The position numbers were made by a program, and so were the translations under genes. Below are positions 39,380 to 48,548 of a stretch of 64,000 bases of DNA, piece by piece. The notes beneath the pieces were generated by a model. That model made no database searches, was not told where the DNA came from, and saw only the letters and a program-made list of their open reading frames with translations. How positions within the stretch are numbered: position 1 is the stretch's first letter; each line of letters begins with the position of its first letter. This stretch comes from Actinomycetes bacterium. GTDB lineage: Bacteria > Actinomycetota > Acidimicrobiia > Acidimicrobiales > Aldehydirespiratoraceae. The stretch spans positions 1-64,000 of the forward strand of contig JAJRXC010000058.1 of assembly GCA_024276495.1 (NCBI GenBank), written 5' to 3'.

Positions 39380-41292
39380 TGGTCTGGCTCCCCGTTCTCG
39401 TCCCCTTCATCGGCGGCGCCGCCGTGCTCGGCCTCCACCGCCGGCCGATCATGGCGAGGACCGCGGCCGTGGTCGCCATGGTCGCGACGGTGATCGCGGC
39501 GGCGGTCGTCTCCGGATCGGAGGCGACCGGCACGTGGACGTGGGGCGGCGATCTCGACCTGGCGGTCTCGGTCACCGGCTTCGCCCGGGTGATGGTGATC
39601 CTCGTCCCGGTCATCGCCACGATGGTGCTGGGATTCGCGGCGACGAACTCCGAGGGGGACGAGGCGATCGTCAAGCTCCTCGTGATCCTCACCTGGTTCG
39701 TCGCGGCGATGGAACTGCTCGTGATCGCCGCCGATTTCCTCACCCTGCTCATCGGCTGGGAGCTGGTCGGTGCCGCGTCCTGGGGCCTGATCGGACACCA
39801 GTGGCGTGATCCGGCTCGACCCAAATCGGCCCGCGAGGCCTTCGTCACCACCCGATTCGGTGACCTCGGGCTCTATGTCGCGGCCGGCGCGGTCTTCGCG
39901 TCCGCCGGTGGGGTCCGGTACGCAGACCTCGAATCGGTGTCGTCCGGATGGCTCTCGCTCGTCGCCGGCGGGCTGGTGTTGGCGGCCGCCGCCAAGTCCG
40001 CTCAGGTGCCGTTCTCCCCCTGGTTGTTCTCGGCCATGGCCGGCCCCACCCCGGTTTCGGCCCTCCTGCACTCGGCGACGATGGTCGCAGCCGGCGCCTA
40101 CATCCTGATCAGGCTCGAACCGGTGTTGTCCACCGTCGCGTGGTTCGCCCCGGTCGTCGTCGGCATCGGGCTGGTCACGGCGCTCGCCGGGGGGATGGTC
40201 GCGCTGGCCCAACAGGACCTCAAGAAGGCCCTTGCCGGGTCCACCTCGGCCCAATACGGACTGATGCTGGTGGCCGTGGGCGCCGGCTTCACCGCCGCGG
40301 CCGCCGGACACCTCACGGCCCACGCGTTGTTCAAGTCGTTGCTCTTCCTGGCGGCCGGGGTCGCCCTCCACGCCGGAGGAACGCTCGATCTCGGCAAGCT
40401 CCGACTCGGCACCGCCCTCCCGCGGATCGCGGTCCTCTTCGGTGTCGGCGCGTTGGCCCTCGGGGCAGTGCCGCCGCTCGGTGCCGCGTTCACGAAGGAG
40501 GCCGTGTTGGCCGGGGCCTTCGACTCCGGCCTGTGGGTCGGTCTCGGCGCCGCCGCAGCCGGCCTTCTCAGCACGCTCTACGCGGCGAGACTCCACCTGT
40601 TGGCCTACGGACCCGGCGACGACGTCGAGGTGCACGCCCCGCCGCGTCGTGGCGAGATCGTCGCCCTCGGCGCGCTGGCCGCGATGACGGTGCTGCTTGG
40701 GTTGTTGTGGCTGCCCGGCGGTGACGGCCTCATCGAACGGGCCGCCGACGGCGCGATCCTCGCGCCCACCGCGGCCGAGACGGTGCTGTCGTGGGCCCTC
40801 GTCGCTCTCGGCGTCATCGTCGTCGCGGTCGCGTGGCGCCGACGCCGCCTGGTCTCCATGGGTGTGCCACCACGGCTTCGGGCGTTCATCGCCGGATGGT
40901 GGGGCATCCCGACCGCGGCCCGGGTGCTGGTCGTCGAGCCCGTGTCGCGGCTCGCGACATGGCTCTTCGCGGCCGATCGCACGATTCTGGCCCGACTGGC
41001 GGATTCGGTCGCCGGCCTCGGTGCGCTCGTGTCGCGGCTGCTCAAACAGTGGGTGGACCGCCTGATCGATGCCGTCGTGTGGGGCGTCGGAACCGGGACC
41101 ATCCGTGGTGCGGAGATCTCGCGGCAGGTGGCCGATCGCGGCGTGGACGCAGGCGTGGAGGGTGTGGCGACGGGGATCGGGGTGGCCGGCACACAGAGTC
41201 GGCGGACTCAATCCGGGATGTCGTACCACTACTACACGGTGATGATGATCGGGGTCGTGGTGGCCATCGCCGTCGCGGCGGTCTGGAGGTAG
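39379..41292 (+). CDS. nuoL: NADH-quinone oxidoreductase subunit L
   Basis: A 637-residue antiporter-like subunit with about fourteen core helices plus a long amphipathic C-terminal segment and final helix. The channel residues are intact: Glu in LLIGWELVGAASWGLIGHQW and Lys in AAAAKSAQVPFSPWLFSAMAGPTPVSALLHSATMVAAGAYIL; HALFKSLLFLAAG holds the next conserved Lys. The lateral-arm region (about 560-610) is rich in Gly and Val. So proton pumping by this subunit looks possible. ATG 39379 overlaps the nuoK stop by one base. Confidence 0.92.
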   Translation: MVWLPVLVPFIGGAAVLGLHRRPIMARTAAVVAMVATVIAAAVVSGSEATGTWTWGGDLDLAVSVTGFARVMVILVPVIATMVLGFAATNSEGDEAIVKLLVILTWFVAAMELLVIAADFLTLLIGWELVGAASWGLIGHQWRDPARPKSAREAFVTTRFGDLGLYVAAGAVFASAGGVRYADLESVSSGWLSLVAGGLVLAAAAKSAQVPFSPWLFSAMAGPTPVSALLHSATMVAAGAYILIRLEPVLSTVAWFAPVVVGIGLVTALAGGMVALAQQDLKKALAGSTSAQYGLMLVAVGAGFTAAAAGHLTAHALFKSLLFLAAGVALHAGGTLDLGKLRLGTALPRIAVLFGVGALALGAVPPLGAAFTKEAVLAGAFDSGLWVGLGAAAAGLLSTLYAARLHLLAYGPGDDVEVHAPPRRGEIVALGALAAMTVLLGLLWLPGGDGLIERAADGAILAPTAAETVLSWALVALGVIVVAVAWRRRRLVSMGVPPRLRAFIAGWWGIPTAARVLVVEPVSRLATWLFAADRTILARLADSVAGLGALVSRLLKQWVDRLIDAVVWGVGTGTIRGAEISRQVADRGVDAGVEGVATGIGVAGTQSRRTQSGMSYHYYTVMMIGVVVAIAVAAVWR

Positions 41293-41297
41293 GACTG

Positions 41298-42776
41298 ATG
41301 TTGACAACTGCCATATTCGTGCCGCTGATCGTGGCGGCGGTGACGCTGGCGATCCCCGCGAAGCACGCCCACCTGGCTCGGCCGTTGGCCATCGTGACCA
41401 GCTTCGTTCCGCTCGTGGTGGTGGGGATCACGTGGGCGCGCTTCGAGATCGGGGACGGGCTCCAACTCGTGGAGTCGGCGAAGTGGATTCCGTCTCTGGG
41501 GATCTCCTACTCGGTCGGGGTCGACGGATTGTCGCTTCCGCTGGTCGGTCTCACCGCCCTGCTCTTCACGGTGTCGATGGTGTTCCCGTTCGACGACCTC
41601 GGAAAGTCCCGTCCCTACTACGCCACGTTCCTGTTCCTCGAAGCCATCTCACTCGGGGTCTTCCTGGCGCTCGATCTCATCTTGTTCTTCGTGTTCTGGG
41701 ACCTCAGCCTGGTCGGCATGTACTTCCTGATCGGCGTGTGGGGTCACGGCGACTCGCAGCGTTCGGCGCTGAAGTTCTTTCTCTACACGCTGCTCGGTTC
41801 GCTGGCGCTGCTCCTCGGGATCCTCGGGATCTACCTCTACACCGAGCCCCGCACCTTCGACATGGTCGAGATCATCCGGACGACGCCCGTGCCGGCCGGG
41901 GGTGTCGCGGCGACGCTCATCTTCCTCGCGCTCGGCATCGGGTTCGCGGTCAAGACACCACTGGTGCCGTTCCACACCTGGTTGCCGCCGGCACACGTCG
42001 ACGCGCCGGCTCCGGCGTCCACGATCCTCGCCGGGGTGCTGTTGAAGATGGGCACCTACGGCTTCATCCGGATCTCGCTGCAGATGCTCCCCGAGACGTT
42101 CCAGCGGTTCGCGCTGCCGCTCGGCATCGTCGCGGTCGTCTCCATCCTCTATGGCGCCCTCGTGGCGATGGCGCAAACCAACCTCAAACGGGTCATCGCG
42201 TACACCAGCGTCAACCACATGGGATACGTGATCCTCGGCATCGCCGCGGCCGGCGCGATCGGCTCGGGAAGCGACGCGTCCCGCTCGATCGCGATGACCG
42301 GCGCCGTTGTCGAGATGGTCGCCCACGGGTTGATCACCGGCGCCCTGTTCCTCGTCTCCGGTTCGATCCTGGCCCGGGGCGGCACCTACGAGTTGGATCA
42401 GTACGGCGGTCTCGCCGGGCGGGCCCCGCGCCTGGCCGGCATCACGATGCTCGCCGCCTTCGCCAGCCTCGGGTTGCCCGGCCTCGCCGGCTTCGTGGCC
42501 GAGTTCCAGATCTTCGCGGGGACGCTCGGCGTCTACCCGTGGCTCGCCGGAATCGGCCTGCTCGGCATCGTCATCACCGCCGCGCTGTTCCTGCGGATGA
42601 TCCAACAGGTGTTCCTCGGCGACCTTCCGGTCCGTTGGGACGATTGGCGGGACCTGGGGAGAGCCGAGCTGTTCGCGCTGGTTCCGCTGGCCGTGCTCGT
42701 GATCGTGATCGGTGTCGTCCCGTCCTGGCTGATCCGGGTCATCGACTCGTTCTCCCAGGTCGTGGCGCGGGGCTGA
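41298..42776 (+). CDS. nuoM: NADH-quinone oxidoreductase subunit M
   Basis: A 492-residue antiporter-like subunit with fourteen helices. The usual FFVFFE glutamate of helix 5 reads FFVFWDLSLVGMYFLIGVWG, that is Glu to Asp, a conservative change. The helix 7 lysine is present in GFAVKTPLVPFHTWLPPAHVDAPAPAS, as are KRVIAYTSVNHMGYVILG and HGLITGALFLVSGSIL. Start ATG 41298 five bases after the nuoL stop. Confidence 0.93.
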   Translation: MLTTAIFVPLIVAAVTLAIPAKHAHLARPLAIVTSFVPLVVVGITWARFEIGDGLQLVESAKWIPSLGISYSVGVDGLSLPLVGLTALLFTVSMVFPFDDLGKSRPYYATFLFLEAISLGVFLALDLILFFVFWDLSLVGMYFLIGVWGHGDSQRSALKFFLYTLLGSLALLLGILGIYLYTEPRTFDMVEIIRTTPVPAGGVAATLIFLALGIGFAVKTPLVPFHTWLPPAHVDAPAPASTILAGVLLKMGTYGFIRISLQMLPETFQRFALPLGIVAVVSILYGALVAMAQTNLKRVIAYTSVNHMGYVILGIAAAGAIGSGSDASRSIAMTGAVVEMVAHGLITGALFLVSGSILARGGTYELDQYGGLAGRAPRLAGITMLAAFASLGLPGLAGFVAEFQIFAGTLGVYPWLAGIGLLGIVITAALFLRMIQQVFLGDLPVRWDDWRDLGRAELFALVPLAVLVIVIGVVPSWLIRVIDSFSQVVARG

Positions 42777-42812
42777 TGACATGGCGCCGTTCCTGATCCG
42801 GGGGTCGCGACC

Positions 42813-44240
42813 GTGACCAGCGAGATGGGCCGGGCCGCGGTCGACGTTCTCCCCGTGCTGATCCTCGCGGGCGGGGCGATCCTGTTGATCTTCTACGTCA
42901 TGTTCGTGCCCCGGGCGCTTCAGCCGTGGTCGGCGCTCGGCGCCACTCTCGTGCTGGCCGCGGCCGGATTCGCGAGCGGCTGGTATCTCGGTCGGGTCCC
43001 GGGGATCACGTTCTTCGGCACGTTCGCCGCGGACCGGACCTGGCTGTGGGGGACGCTCATCATCATCGTGGTGACCGCGCTCGCGGCGGCGCTGTCGGTA
43101 GAGTGGTTCCGGACCGACGCGCGTCAAGGCGAGTACTACGTGTTGTTGCTGTTGTCGGCGCTCGGCGCCGTCTTGCTCGCCGGTGCCGTGGATCTCATGG
43201 AGCTCGTCGTCGCCATGTTGTTGTCGTCGGTGACCGGCTACACGTTGACGGCGTACCACCGGAAGTCGCGGGCGGCGACGGAGGCCGGGATCAAGTACTA
43301 CCTGATCGGCGCCTTGGCCAACGGCGCGATGGTCTATGGAATCGCCTTGTTGTTCGGACTCTCCGGCGGCACGTCGTTCGCGGACCTCGAAATCGGGTTG
43401 GTCGACGCCGACTCGACGGCACTGATCGTCGGGTTCGGCCTCGTGACCATCGGGATCGCGTTCAAGCTGGGGGCGGTCCCGGCCCATCAGTGGATGCCCG
43501 ATGTCGCCCAGGGAGCCCCCGCGCCGGCGGCCGCGTTCGTGCTGGTCGCGGGGAAGGTGGGGGCGCTCATCGTTTTGATGCGGCTCGCGATCGTGCTCCC
43601 CGAGTCGGCCGTCGGGTGGCGACCCCTGGTCGCGGTGATCGCGGCGGCGACGATGACGCTCGGCAACCTGGCCGCGCTCTGGCAGAACGACGTGCGCCGC
43701 ATGCTCGGATGGTCGTCGGTGTCGCAGACCGGCTATGGACTGCTCGCCGTCGTTGCCGTCGGCCGGAGTGATCTCGCCGTGTCGTCGATGCTGTTCTTCC
43801 TCGCCGCGTACGCGATGGGGAACATGGCCGCGTTCGGTGTCGTCGTCAAGCTGCGCGGTCTCACCGATCGGGAGTCGTTTCGTGGGCTCGGCTCGACCCA
43901 CCCCTGGCTGATGGGCGCCCTGGTGGTCTCCTTCTTGTCGTTCATCGGGATCCCGCCGCTCGGCGGGTTCGCCGCGAAGCTGCTCCTGATGGGGGCGGTC
44001 ATCGACGCGGGCTACACCTGGCTGGCCGTGTTGACCGTCGTCAACTCGGCGATCTCGCTCTTCTACTACGCGCGGGTGATGGGACCGGCCTACTTCGACT
44101 CGGCGGCCGAGCCCCGACCGGTCATGGGGAGCTTGGCGTCGTGGGCCGTCGGCATCGCGGTCGTCGCCGTCGTCGCGATCGGGGTCGTGGCCCAACCACT
44201 GGCCTCGGCCTGGGAAGGCGTGACGCTTCTCACCGGTTGA
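42813..44240 (+). CDS. nuoN: NADH-quinone oxidoreductase subunit N
   Basis: A 475-residue antiporter-like subunit. Channel glutamate is in VDLMELVVAMLLSSVTGYTL and lysine in GIAFKLGAVPAHQWMPDVAQGAPAPAAAFVLVAGKVGAL; RRMLGWSSVSQTGYGLLAV and FIGIPPLGGFAAKLLLM are further family motifs. GTG 42813 is 36 bases after nuoM; ATG 42825 is an alternative. Last gene of the operon. Its 3' end is overlapped on the other strand by about 150 bases of the broken EamA gene. Confidence 0.92.
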   Translation: MTSEMGRAAVDVLPVLILAGGAILLIFYVMFVPRALQPWSALGATLVLAAAGFASGWYLGRVPGITFFGTFAADRTWLWGTLIIIVVTALAAALSVEWFRTDARQGEYYVLLLLSALGAVLLAGAVDLMELVVAMLLSSVTGYTLTAYHRKSRAATEAGIKYYLIGALANGAMVYGIALLFGLSGGTSFADLEIGLVDADSTALIVGFGLVTIGIAFKLGAVPAHQWMPDVAQGAPAPAAAFVLVAGKVGALIVLMRLAIVLPESAVGWRPLVAVIAAATMTLGNLAALWQNDVRRMLGWSSVSQTGYGLLAVVAVGRSDLAVSSMLFFLAAYAMGNMAAFGVVVKLRGLTDRESFRGLGSTHPWLMGALVVSFLSFIGIPPLGGFAAKLLLMGAVIDAGYTWLAVLTVVNSAISLFYYARVMGPAYFDSAAEPRPVMGSLASWAVGIAVVAVVAIGVVAQPLASAWEGVTLLTG

Positions 44241-45138
44241 GCGGCGACCCGGCTGTCACGGTTCACGAGGAAGATGCCGAGAAACGCGAGGGAGGCCCCG
44301 GCCACCATCGAGACGGTGAGGGCCTCACCGTAGAGGGCCACACCCATGGTCAGACCGAAGATCGGGATGAGGAAGCTGAACGCGTTGGCCCTGTTCAGCG
44401 GCACCGTCTCGAGAACCGAGAGCCAGAGCCAGTACACCAGCGCCGTCCCGGGAAGGGCGAGACCGAAGAGGCTCGCCAGAAACGTCGCCGACCACTCGAC
44501 GTCGGCGGGGGTCTCGGACAGCAGGGCGATCCCGGCGAGAGGGACCGTGCCGATGAGGAGCTGCGTTCCCGCGGCCATGAGCGCGTCGACCGTGCCCGCG
44601 AGCCGGGCGAAGGCGACATTGCTCGCGGTGATTCCCCCGGCGGCGAGAAGGACGTAGGCGACACCGAGGACGTAGTCGTCGCGTCCCTGCTGGGCCCCGA
44701 ACGCCGGTCCGGCGATGACGAGGATCCCGAGCAGACCGATGGCCAGGCCGCCGGCGCCGATGATGCCGAGCCGCTCGTCGAGGACGACATAGGCGAGCCC
44801 GGCGGCGAGCAACGGCTGGGTGTCGCCATGCCGGGAGCGATGAACTCCGCGGCGTGGAACATTCCCAGGAACCCGAGAGTGGTGGCGCCCAGACCGGCGA
44901 TGACCAACGACATCCAGGTGTGGCGGCCGGTGGGAAACGGCCGCCGGAGCACGAGGGCGGTGCCGAGGAGCGCGCTGCTCGCGATGAACGCCCGCAGCGC
45001 GGCGAACGTCAGATGTGGCGCCAGCTTCAGACCGGTCGTGATGAGTGGGAAGCACGCCGCCCACAGGAGCATCACGAGGATGATCTTCACGCTCGGTCGG
45101 CGAGCGAGGACGAACGGCGTCGCGCCGCGACGCCTCAC
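44090..45138 (-). pseudogene. frameshifted EamA-family (DMT) transporter
   Basis: The N-terminal half (SVKIILVMLLWAACFPLITT to AAEFIAPGMA, 45138-44824) and the C-terminal half (TQPLLAAGLAYVVLDERLG onward, from about 44824) lie in different frames. At the junction the family pattern PGxAxxxxNTQP lacks about four residues, so a deletion of roughly 13 bases fits better than a simple sequencing slip. The C-terminal frame runs past the expected end (GIFLVNRD) for ~45 codons into the opposite strand of nuoN. Ten-helix drug/metabolite transporters export amino acids or metabolites; this one should be non-functional. A GTG at 45090 is an alternative start. Confidence 0.75.
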
Positions 45139-45276
45139 TCCGGCCGGCGTTCGCCGACGGACCCGGATGCGGGGCCGTCGGGCTCGAGGGGTGCTGCCCG
45201 GGTGATGGGCCGCGGTGGTCGGGTCGAGAAGATGGTTCCGACTCTACGGACCGGTGGCCGTGGTGGTCCGGATGCG

Positions 45277-45576
45277 TCAGTGTGCGGCGAGCGCGGCGCG
45301 GAGCTGCGCCAGGGTCGGGGAACCGGCCATTCCCTCGGGGGTCTGGTACACCCGGCACGACAGCCCGACCGGGTCGTCGGTGTCGGCGAAGAGGTCGACT
45401 CCGTCGACGATGATGCTCGGAGAGCCCCGGAACCGGACCCGCTCGGCTTCCTCGGGGGTGTCGACCAGGTGGCGGGTGATGGTCATGTCCGGAATCTCGC
45501 TCGCGAGGGCCACCAGGTGGGCATCGGCGACCTTCCAGTTGGGGCAGTCGTCGAAATAGAGCAGCGCCACGTCCAT
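45277..45576 (-). CDS. thioredoxin-fold protein with CPNW motif
   Basis: A 99-residue protein starting MDVALLYFDDCPNWKVADAH. The beta-alpha-beta start with C11-P-N-W and the SPSIIVDGVDLF cis-Pro region fit a thioredoxin-like fold, but the second active-site Cys is Trp, so it is probably a single-Cys protein, perhaps a metal carrier or detoxification factor. It is divergent from a MerR-family regulator with a near-perfect palindrome between them; TATGCT (45588-45583 on the minus strand) ends six bases before its ATG. Confidence 0.78.
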   Translation of the reverse strand: MDVALLYFDDCPNWKVADAHLVALASEIPDMTITRHLVDTPEEAERVRFRGSPSIIVDGVDLFADTDDPVGLSCRVYQTPEGMAGSPTLAQLRAALAAH

Positions 45577-45588
45577 GGCGCGAGCATA

Positions 45589-45612
45589 GACCTTGAACCT
45601 CGGTTCAAGGTC
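45589..45612. promoter_or_regulatory. 24-base palindromic operator between MerR and thioredoxin-like genes
   Basis: GACCTTGAACC and GGTTCAAGGTC are perfect 11-base arms with a two-base centre. For the merR gene TTGAAC (45593-45598) and TAGGCT (45618-45623) are separated by 19 bases, the long spacer typical of MerR-controlled promoters. TAGGCT ends six bases before ATG 45630, suggesting a leaderless transcript. Confidence 0.75.
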
Positions 45613-45629
45613 ACGGCTAGGCTGGGCCG

Positions 45630-46064
45630 ATGTTGATCGGAGCGCTCGCCGATGCCCTCGGTGTCCCCACCCAGACGGTTCGCTTCTACGAGCGGCGGGG
45701 GCTGTTGCCTCGACCGACGCGGGCCCCCAACGGCTATCGCGTCTACGACGACACCGCGGTCACGAGATTGGCCTTCATCCGCTCCGCCCAGGCGGCCGGT
45801 CTCACCCTGGCCGAGATCGGCCGCATCCTGGCCCTTCGCGACGACGGAACCGCTCCGTGCACCCATGTGGGGGAGCTGCTCGAATCGAAGCTCGACGAGG
45901 TCCGCGCGCGACAGCGGCAACTCGCCGAGCTGGAGGCGGAGCTGGAACGACTCGTCGAGCGGGGCCACCGACTCGACCCGGCCGATTGCGGTGACACCGA
46001 GATCTGCCACATCCTGGCGCCGGTGGGATCGGCCGAGGCGGCATCCGGTGCGGGGGAGCGATGA
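45630..46064 (+). CDS. MerR-family metal-responsive regulator
   Basis: A 144-residue regulator. The winged helix (LADALGVPTQTVRFYERRGLLP, about 6-27, then RVYDDTAVTRLAFIRSAQAAG) is followed by a dimerisation coiled coil (about 84-112). Three cysteines, C77 in APCTHV, C120 and C126 in CGDTEICHIL, match the ligand pattern of the mercury/heavy-metal MerR group. The operator and 19-base promoter spacer lie just upstream. It overlaps the zinc alcohol dehydrogenase gene by four bases. Confidence 0.9.
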   Translation: MLIGALADALGVPTQTVRFYERRGLLPRPTRAPNGYRVYDDTAVTRLAFIRSAQAAGLTLAEIGRILALRDDGTAPCTHVGELLESKLDEVRARQRQLAELEAELERLVERGHRLDPADCGDTEICHILAPVGSAEAASGAGER

Positions 46065-47299
46065 AGGCCCTCGTCTACGGGGTCGCCCCCGAACCGCCCG
46101 GCGACGGCGACGGCGCCGACCCGAACCCGCTTCGGGCCGGACTCGCATCGACGCCGATGCGGCTGATGGAGGTGGACGATCCGGGGTTCCTGCGGCCCGA
46201 CTGGGTGCTGACCCGGCCGCGGCTCACGGGGATCTGTGGCTCCGACGCCAAACAGGTCTTCATGGATTTCGGGGAGGTGGGGGCCGCCAACCCGATGATC
46301 CACTTCACGACGTTTCCCCAGGTCCTCGGCCATGAGGTGGTGGCCGATGTGGTCGCGCTCGGCCCGGAAGCCGAGGGTGTCGAAGTCGGCGACCGGGTCG
46401 TGCTCGACCCGTGGCTCTCCTGCGTCCCGCGCGGGGTGAGCCCGCTCTGTGCCGCCTGCGCGGCCGGCGACCTCAGCTTGTGCGAGAGCTTTCTCGTACC
46501 GCCGATCTCGCCCGGCATCCACATCGGGACCTCGAGGGACGCCTCCGGCGGCTACGCCGAGCTGATGCCGGCCCATCCCGCCATGTTGTTCCCCGTCCCG
46601 CCGTCGATCCCCGACGAGGTCGCGGTCTTCGCCGACCCGTTCTCCGTCTCGCTCCATGCCGTCACCCGCCACCCCCCGCCGAGCGGCGGGCGGGTCCTCG
46701 TCTACGGCGCCGGTTCGCTGGGGAGCGCAGCGGTGCTGATCCTGCGCGAGTTGTACCCGGAGGTCGAGGTCGGCGTCGTCGCCCGCTTCGGCCGGCAAGC
46801 CGATTTCGCGGCGGCGCTCGGCGCGACCGTTTTCGCCCACGAACCGGTCGGTGCGCTCGTCGAGGAGGCGGCGGCGTGGTCGGGAGGTGTGCTCCGCGGG
46901 GTCGGCGGCGATGGCCTGCCGATGGCCTACCCGGGTGGCATCGACGTCGTGTACGACACCGTGTCGAAGAAGGACTCCCTCGAAGTGTCGGTTCGGTTGC
47001 TGCGGGCCCGCGGGACGCTGGTCAAGGCGGGCGTGCACGGTGCGACGAGTTGGGAGTGGACACCCCTCTACTTCAAGGAGATCTCCTGGGTCGGCTCCAA
47101 CGCGTTCGGGTTCGAGGAGGTCGGCGGGGTCCGCCGACACGCGATCGAGCACTTCTTGGACCTGGCCGCGGCGGGCCGAGCCGATCTCCGCGCGACCCTC
47201 ACCCACCGGTTCCCGCTCGACCAGTGGCGCGCCGCGTTCGGTGCGCTGGCCGACCAGGAGCACAGTGGCGCGATGAAGGTGGCGATCGATCAGCGCTGA
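46061..47299 (+). CDS. zinc-dependent alcohol dehydrogenase family protein
   Basis: A 412-residue medium-chain dehydrogenase/reductase. TGICGSDAKQV and FPQVLGHEVVADVV contain the catalytic zinc ligands; the structural zinc loop is CVPRGVSPLCAACAAGDLSLC, longer than usual. The Rossmann motif VLVYGAGSLGSAAVLIL (about 224-240) binds NAD(P). It is co-transcribed with the MerR gene, so it may be induced by the same metal or electrophile. Substrate unknown. Confidence 0.87.
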   Translation: MKALVYGVAPEPPGDGDGADPNPLRAGLASTPMRLMEVDDPGFLRPDWVLTRPRLTGICGSDAKQVFMDFGEVGAANPMIHFTTFPQVLGHEVVADVVALGPEAEGVEVGDRVVLDPWLSCVPRGVSPLCAACAAGDLSLCESFLVPPISPGIHIGTSRDASGGYAELMPAHPAMLFPVPPSIPDEVAVFADPFSVSLHAVTRHPPPSGGRVLVYGAGSLGSAAVLILRELYPEVEVGVVARFGRQADFAAALGATVFAHEPVGALVEEAAAWSGGVLRGVGGDGLPMAYPGGIDVVYDTVSKKDSLEVSVRLLRARGTLVKAGVHGATSWEWTPLYFKEISWVGSNAFGFEEVGGVRRHAIEHFLDLAAAGRADLRATLTHRFPLDQWRAAFGALADQEHSGAMKVAIDQR

Positions 47300-47312
47300 C
47301 GTCCGACCCCGG

Positions 47313-48485
47313 TCATCGTGATGGGCCGGCCGGGCCGTCGGCGAGCACGTGGACCCGGTTGTGCGTGCACCAGACACAGTCGCACGTGGTGTTGTGGCAG
47401 GCCTGGTCCCGGTGGTGGAGGCGGGTCGCGACGAACCTCCGCCGGGCGGTCCGGGCGAACGCCGACTTCGGAACCGTCGGGCGCCAGTGGCGGTACAGCC
47501 GGTCGCGCAGATCGGTCGAGGCCGCGCCGCGGCGCAACAACGCGGGGATCACGGCCTCCGGAAGCGCTTCGAACATCAGTCGGTTGGCGAGCTCGGTCTC
47601 GATCCGGTGATCGAACGTCGCGGCGGCGAGGGTCCCGTAGTCGGTGCCGTCGACGAGTGACCGGGCCGCGAGGTGGCCGGACTCCATCGCGAAGCGCAGA
47701 CCGAACCCCCATTCCGGATCCTGCAACCCGGCGGCCTCCCCGACGAAGAGCCGCCCGGCCTCGTCGGTGTAGCGGGCCGCCGGGAAGACCGAGCCGTATC
47801 GGGAGAACGTCCGCGCCCCGTCGATCTCCGACGCGAGACCGGGCACGAGACGTTCGAACGCGGCCACGGCGTCGCGGCGGACCCGTTTCCAGTCCGCTTG
47901 GCGTCGGAACAGGCAGGTCGCGAGCGTTGCCCGTCCGTTCCAGGTCAGCAGGTAGGCGTAGCCGGCGGGCGCGAGCCGATCGGAGATGATGCAGCGGGCC
48001 TGGTTCTCCAAGGCGGTGTCGAAGACGAGACCGGTCACCAAGCCGTCGGCGTATCGGGGCCCGGTGGCGATGATGTCGCCCCGCTCGGCGGTCTGCGCCG
48101 GCTGACCGAAGTCGATGCGGGCGCCGGCGGCCCGGGCCTGTTCGAGAAGCGCCCGGTCCAGAGAACCGTCCATGGGGCCCCGTCGGATCAGGTGGAACAG
48201 CGGGCCGCTTCCTCCCTTCGAGACGGTCGGGTCGAGATGGTGGTCGTAGAAGGTGACCTCGTCGAACGCCTCGTGTTCGAACGTCGGCTCCACGCCGAGC
48301 CCGGTCAGCCAGTCGAGGACGTCCTCGGGCGTGGACCAGTTCTCCAGTCCCTGGAAGTCGCCGGCGAAGCGGTGGCCCACCTCCGTGGCCTGGTCGAGCA
48401 CGCGGACCGGGTGTCCGGCCCGGGCCAGGGTCGCGGCGGCCACCAGTCCGGCCGGTCCGGCGCCGATCACGGTGTGTTGCTCCAT
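47313..48485 (-). CDS. FAD-dependent oxidoreductase (geranylgeranyl-reductase-like) with Cys-rich tail
   Basis: A 390-residue flavoprotein. The FAD motif is TVIGAGPAGLVAAATLARAGH (about 5-25), RLFVGEAAGLQDPEWGFGLRFAMESG is the second FAD motif of the geranylgeranyl reductase/squalene-epoxidase-like group. The C-terminus has a tight cysteine cluster, CHNTTCDCVWCTHNR (C-x4-C-x-C-x2-C plus two His), which could bind copper or zinc and is not part of the enzyme fold. ATG 48485 has a GGGGAGG ribosome site at seven bases. A CsoR-like operator covers its TATATT -10 box, implying copper control. Convergent with the dehydrogenase gene. Confidence 0.83.
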   Translation of the reverse strand: MEQHTVIGAGPAGLVAAATLARAGHPVRVLDQATEVGHRFAGDFQGLENWSTPEDVLDWLTGLGVEPTFEHEAFDEVTFYDHHLDPTVSKGGSGPLFHLIRRGPMDGSLDRALLEQARAAGARIDFGQPAQTAERGDIIATGPRYADGLVTGLVFDTALENQARCIISDRLAPAGYAYLLTWNGRATLATCLFRRQADWKRVRRDAVAAFERLVPGLASEIDGARTFSRYGSVFPAARYTDEAGRLFVGEAAGLQDPEWGFGLRFAMESGHLAARSLVDGTDYGTLAAATFDHRIETELANRLMFEALPEAVIPALLRRGAASTDLRDRLYRHWRPTVPKSAFARTARRRFVATRLHHRDQACHNTTCDCVWCTHNRVHVLADGPAGPSR

Positions 48486-48548
48486 GGTGTTGCCTCCCCA
48501 TGGTGAGAGACCGGATCCGGATTCCTCCGGCCGGTGCGACACGTCCAG

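Noticed and set aside
41649-44195. 848-codon open frame antisense to nuoM and nuoN
   Set aside because: Very high Arg/Gly/Asp/His content and no recognisable domain; both sense genes are unmistakable complex I subunits.
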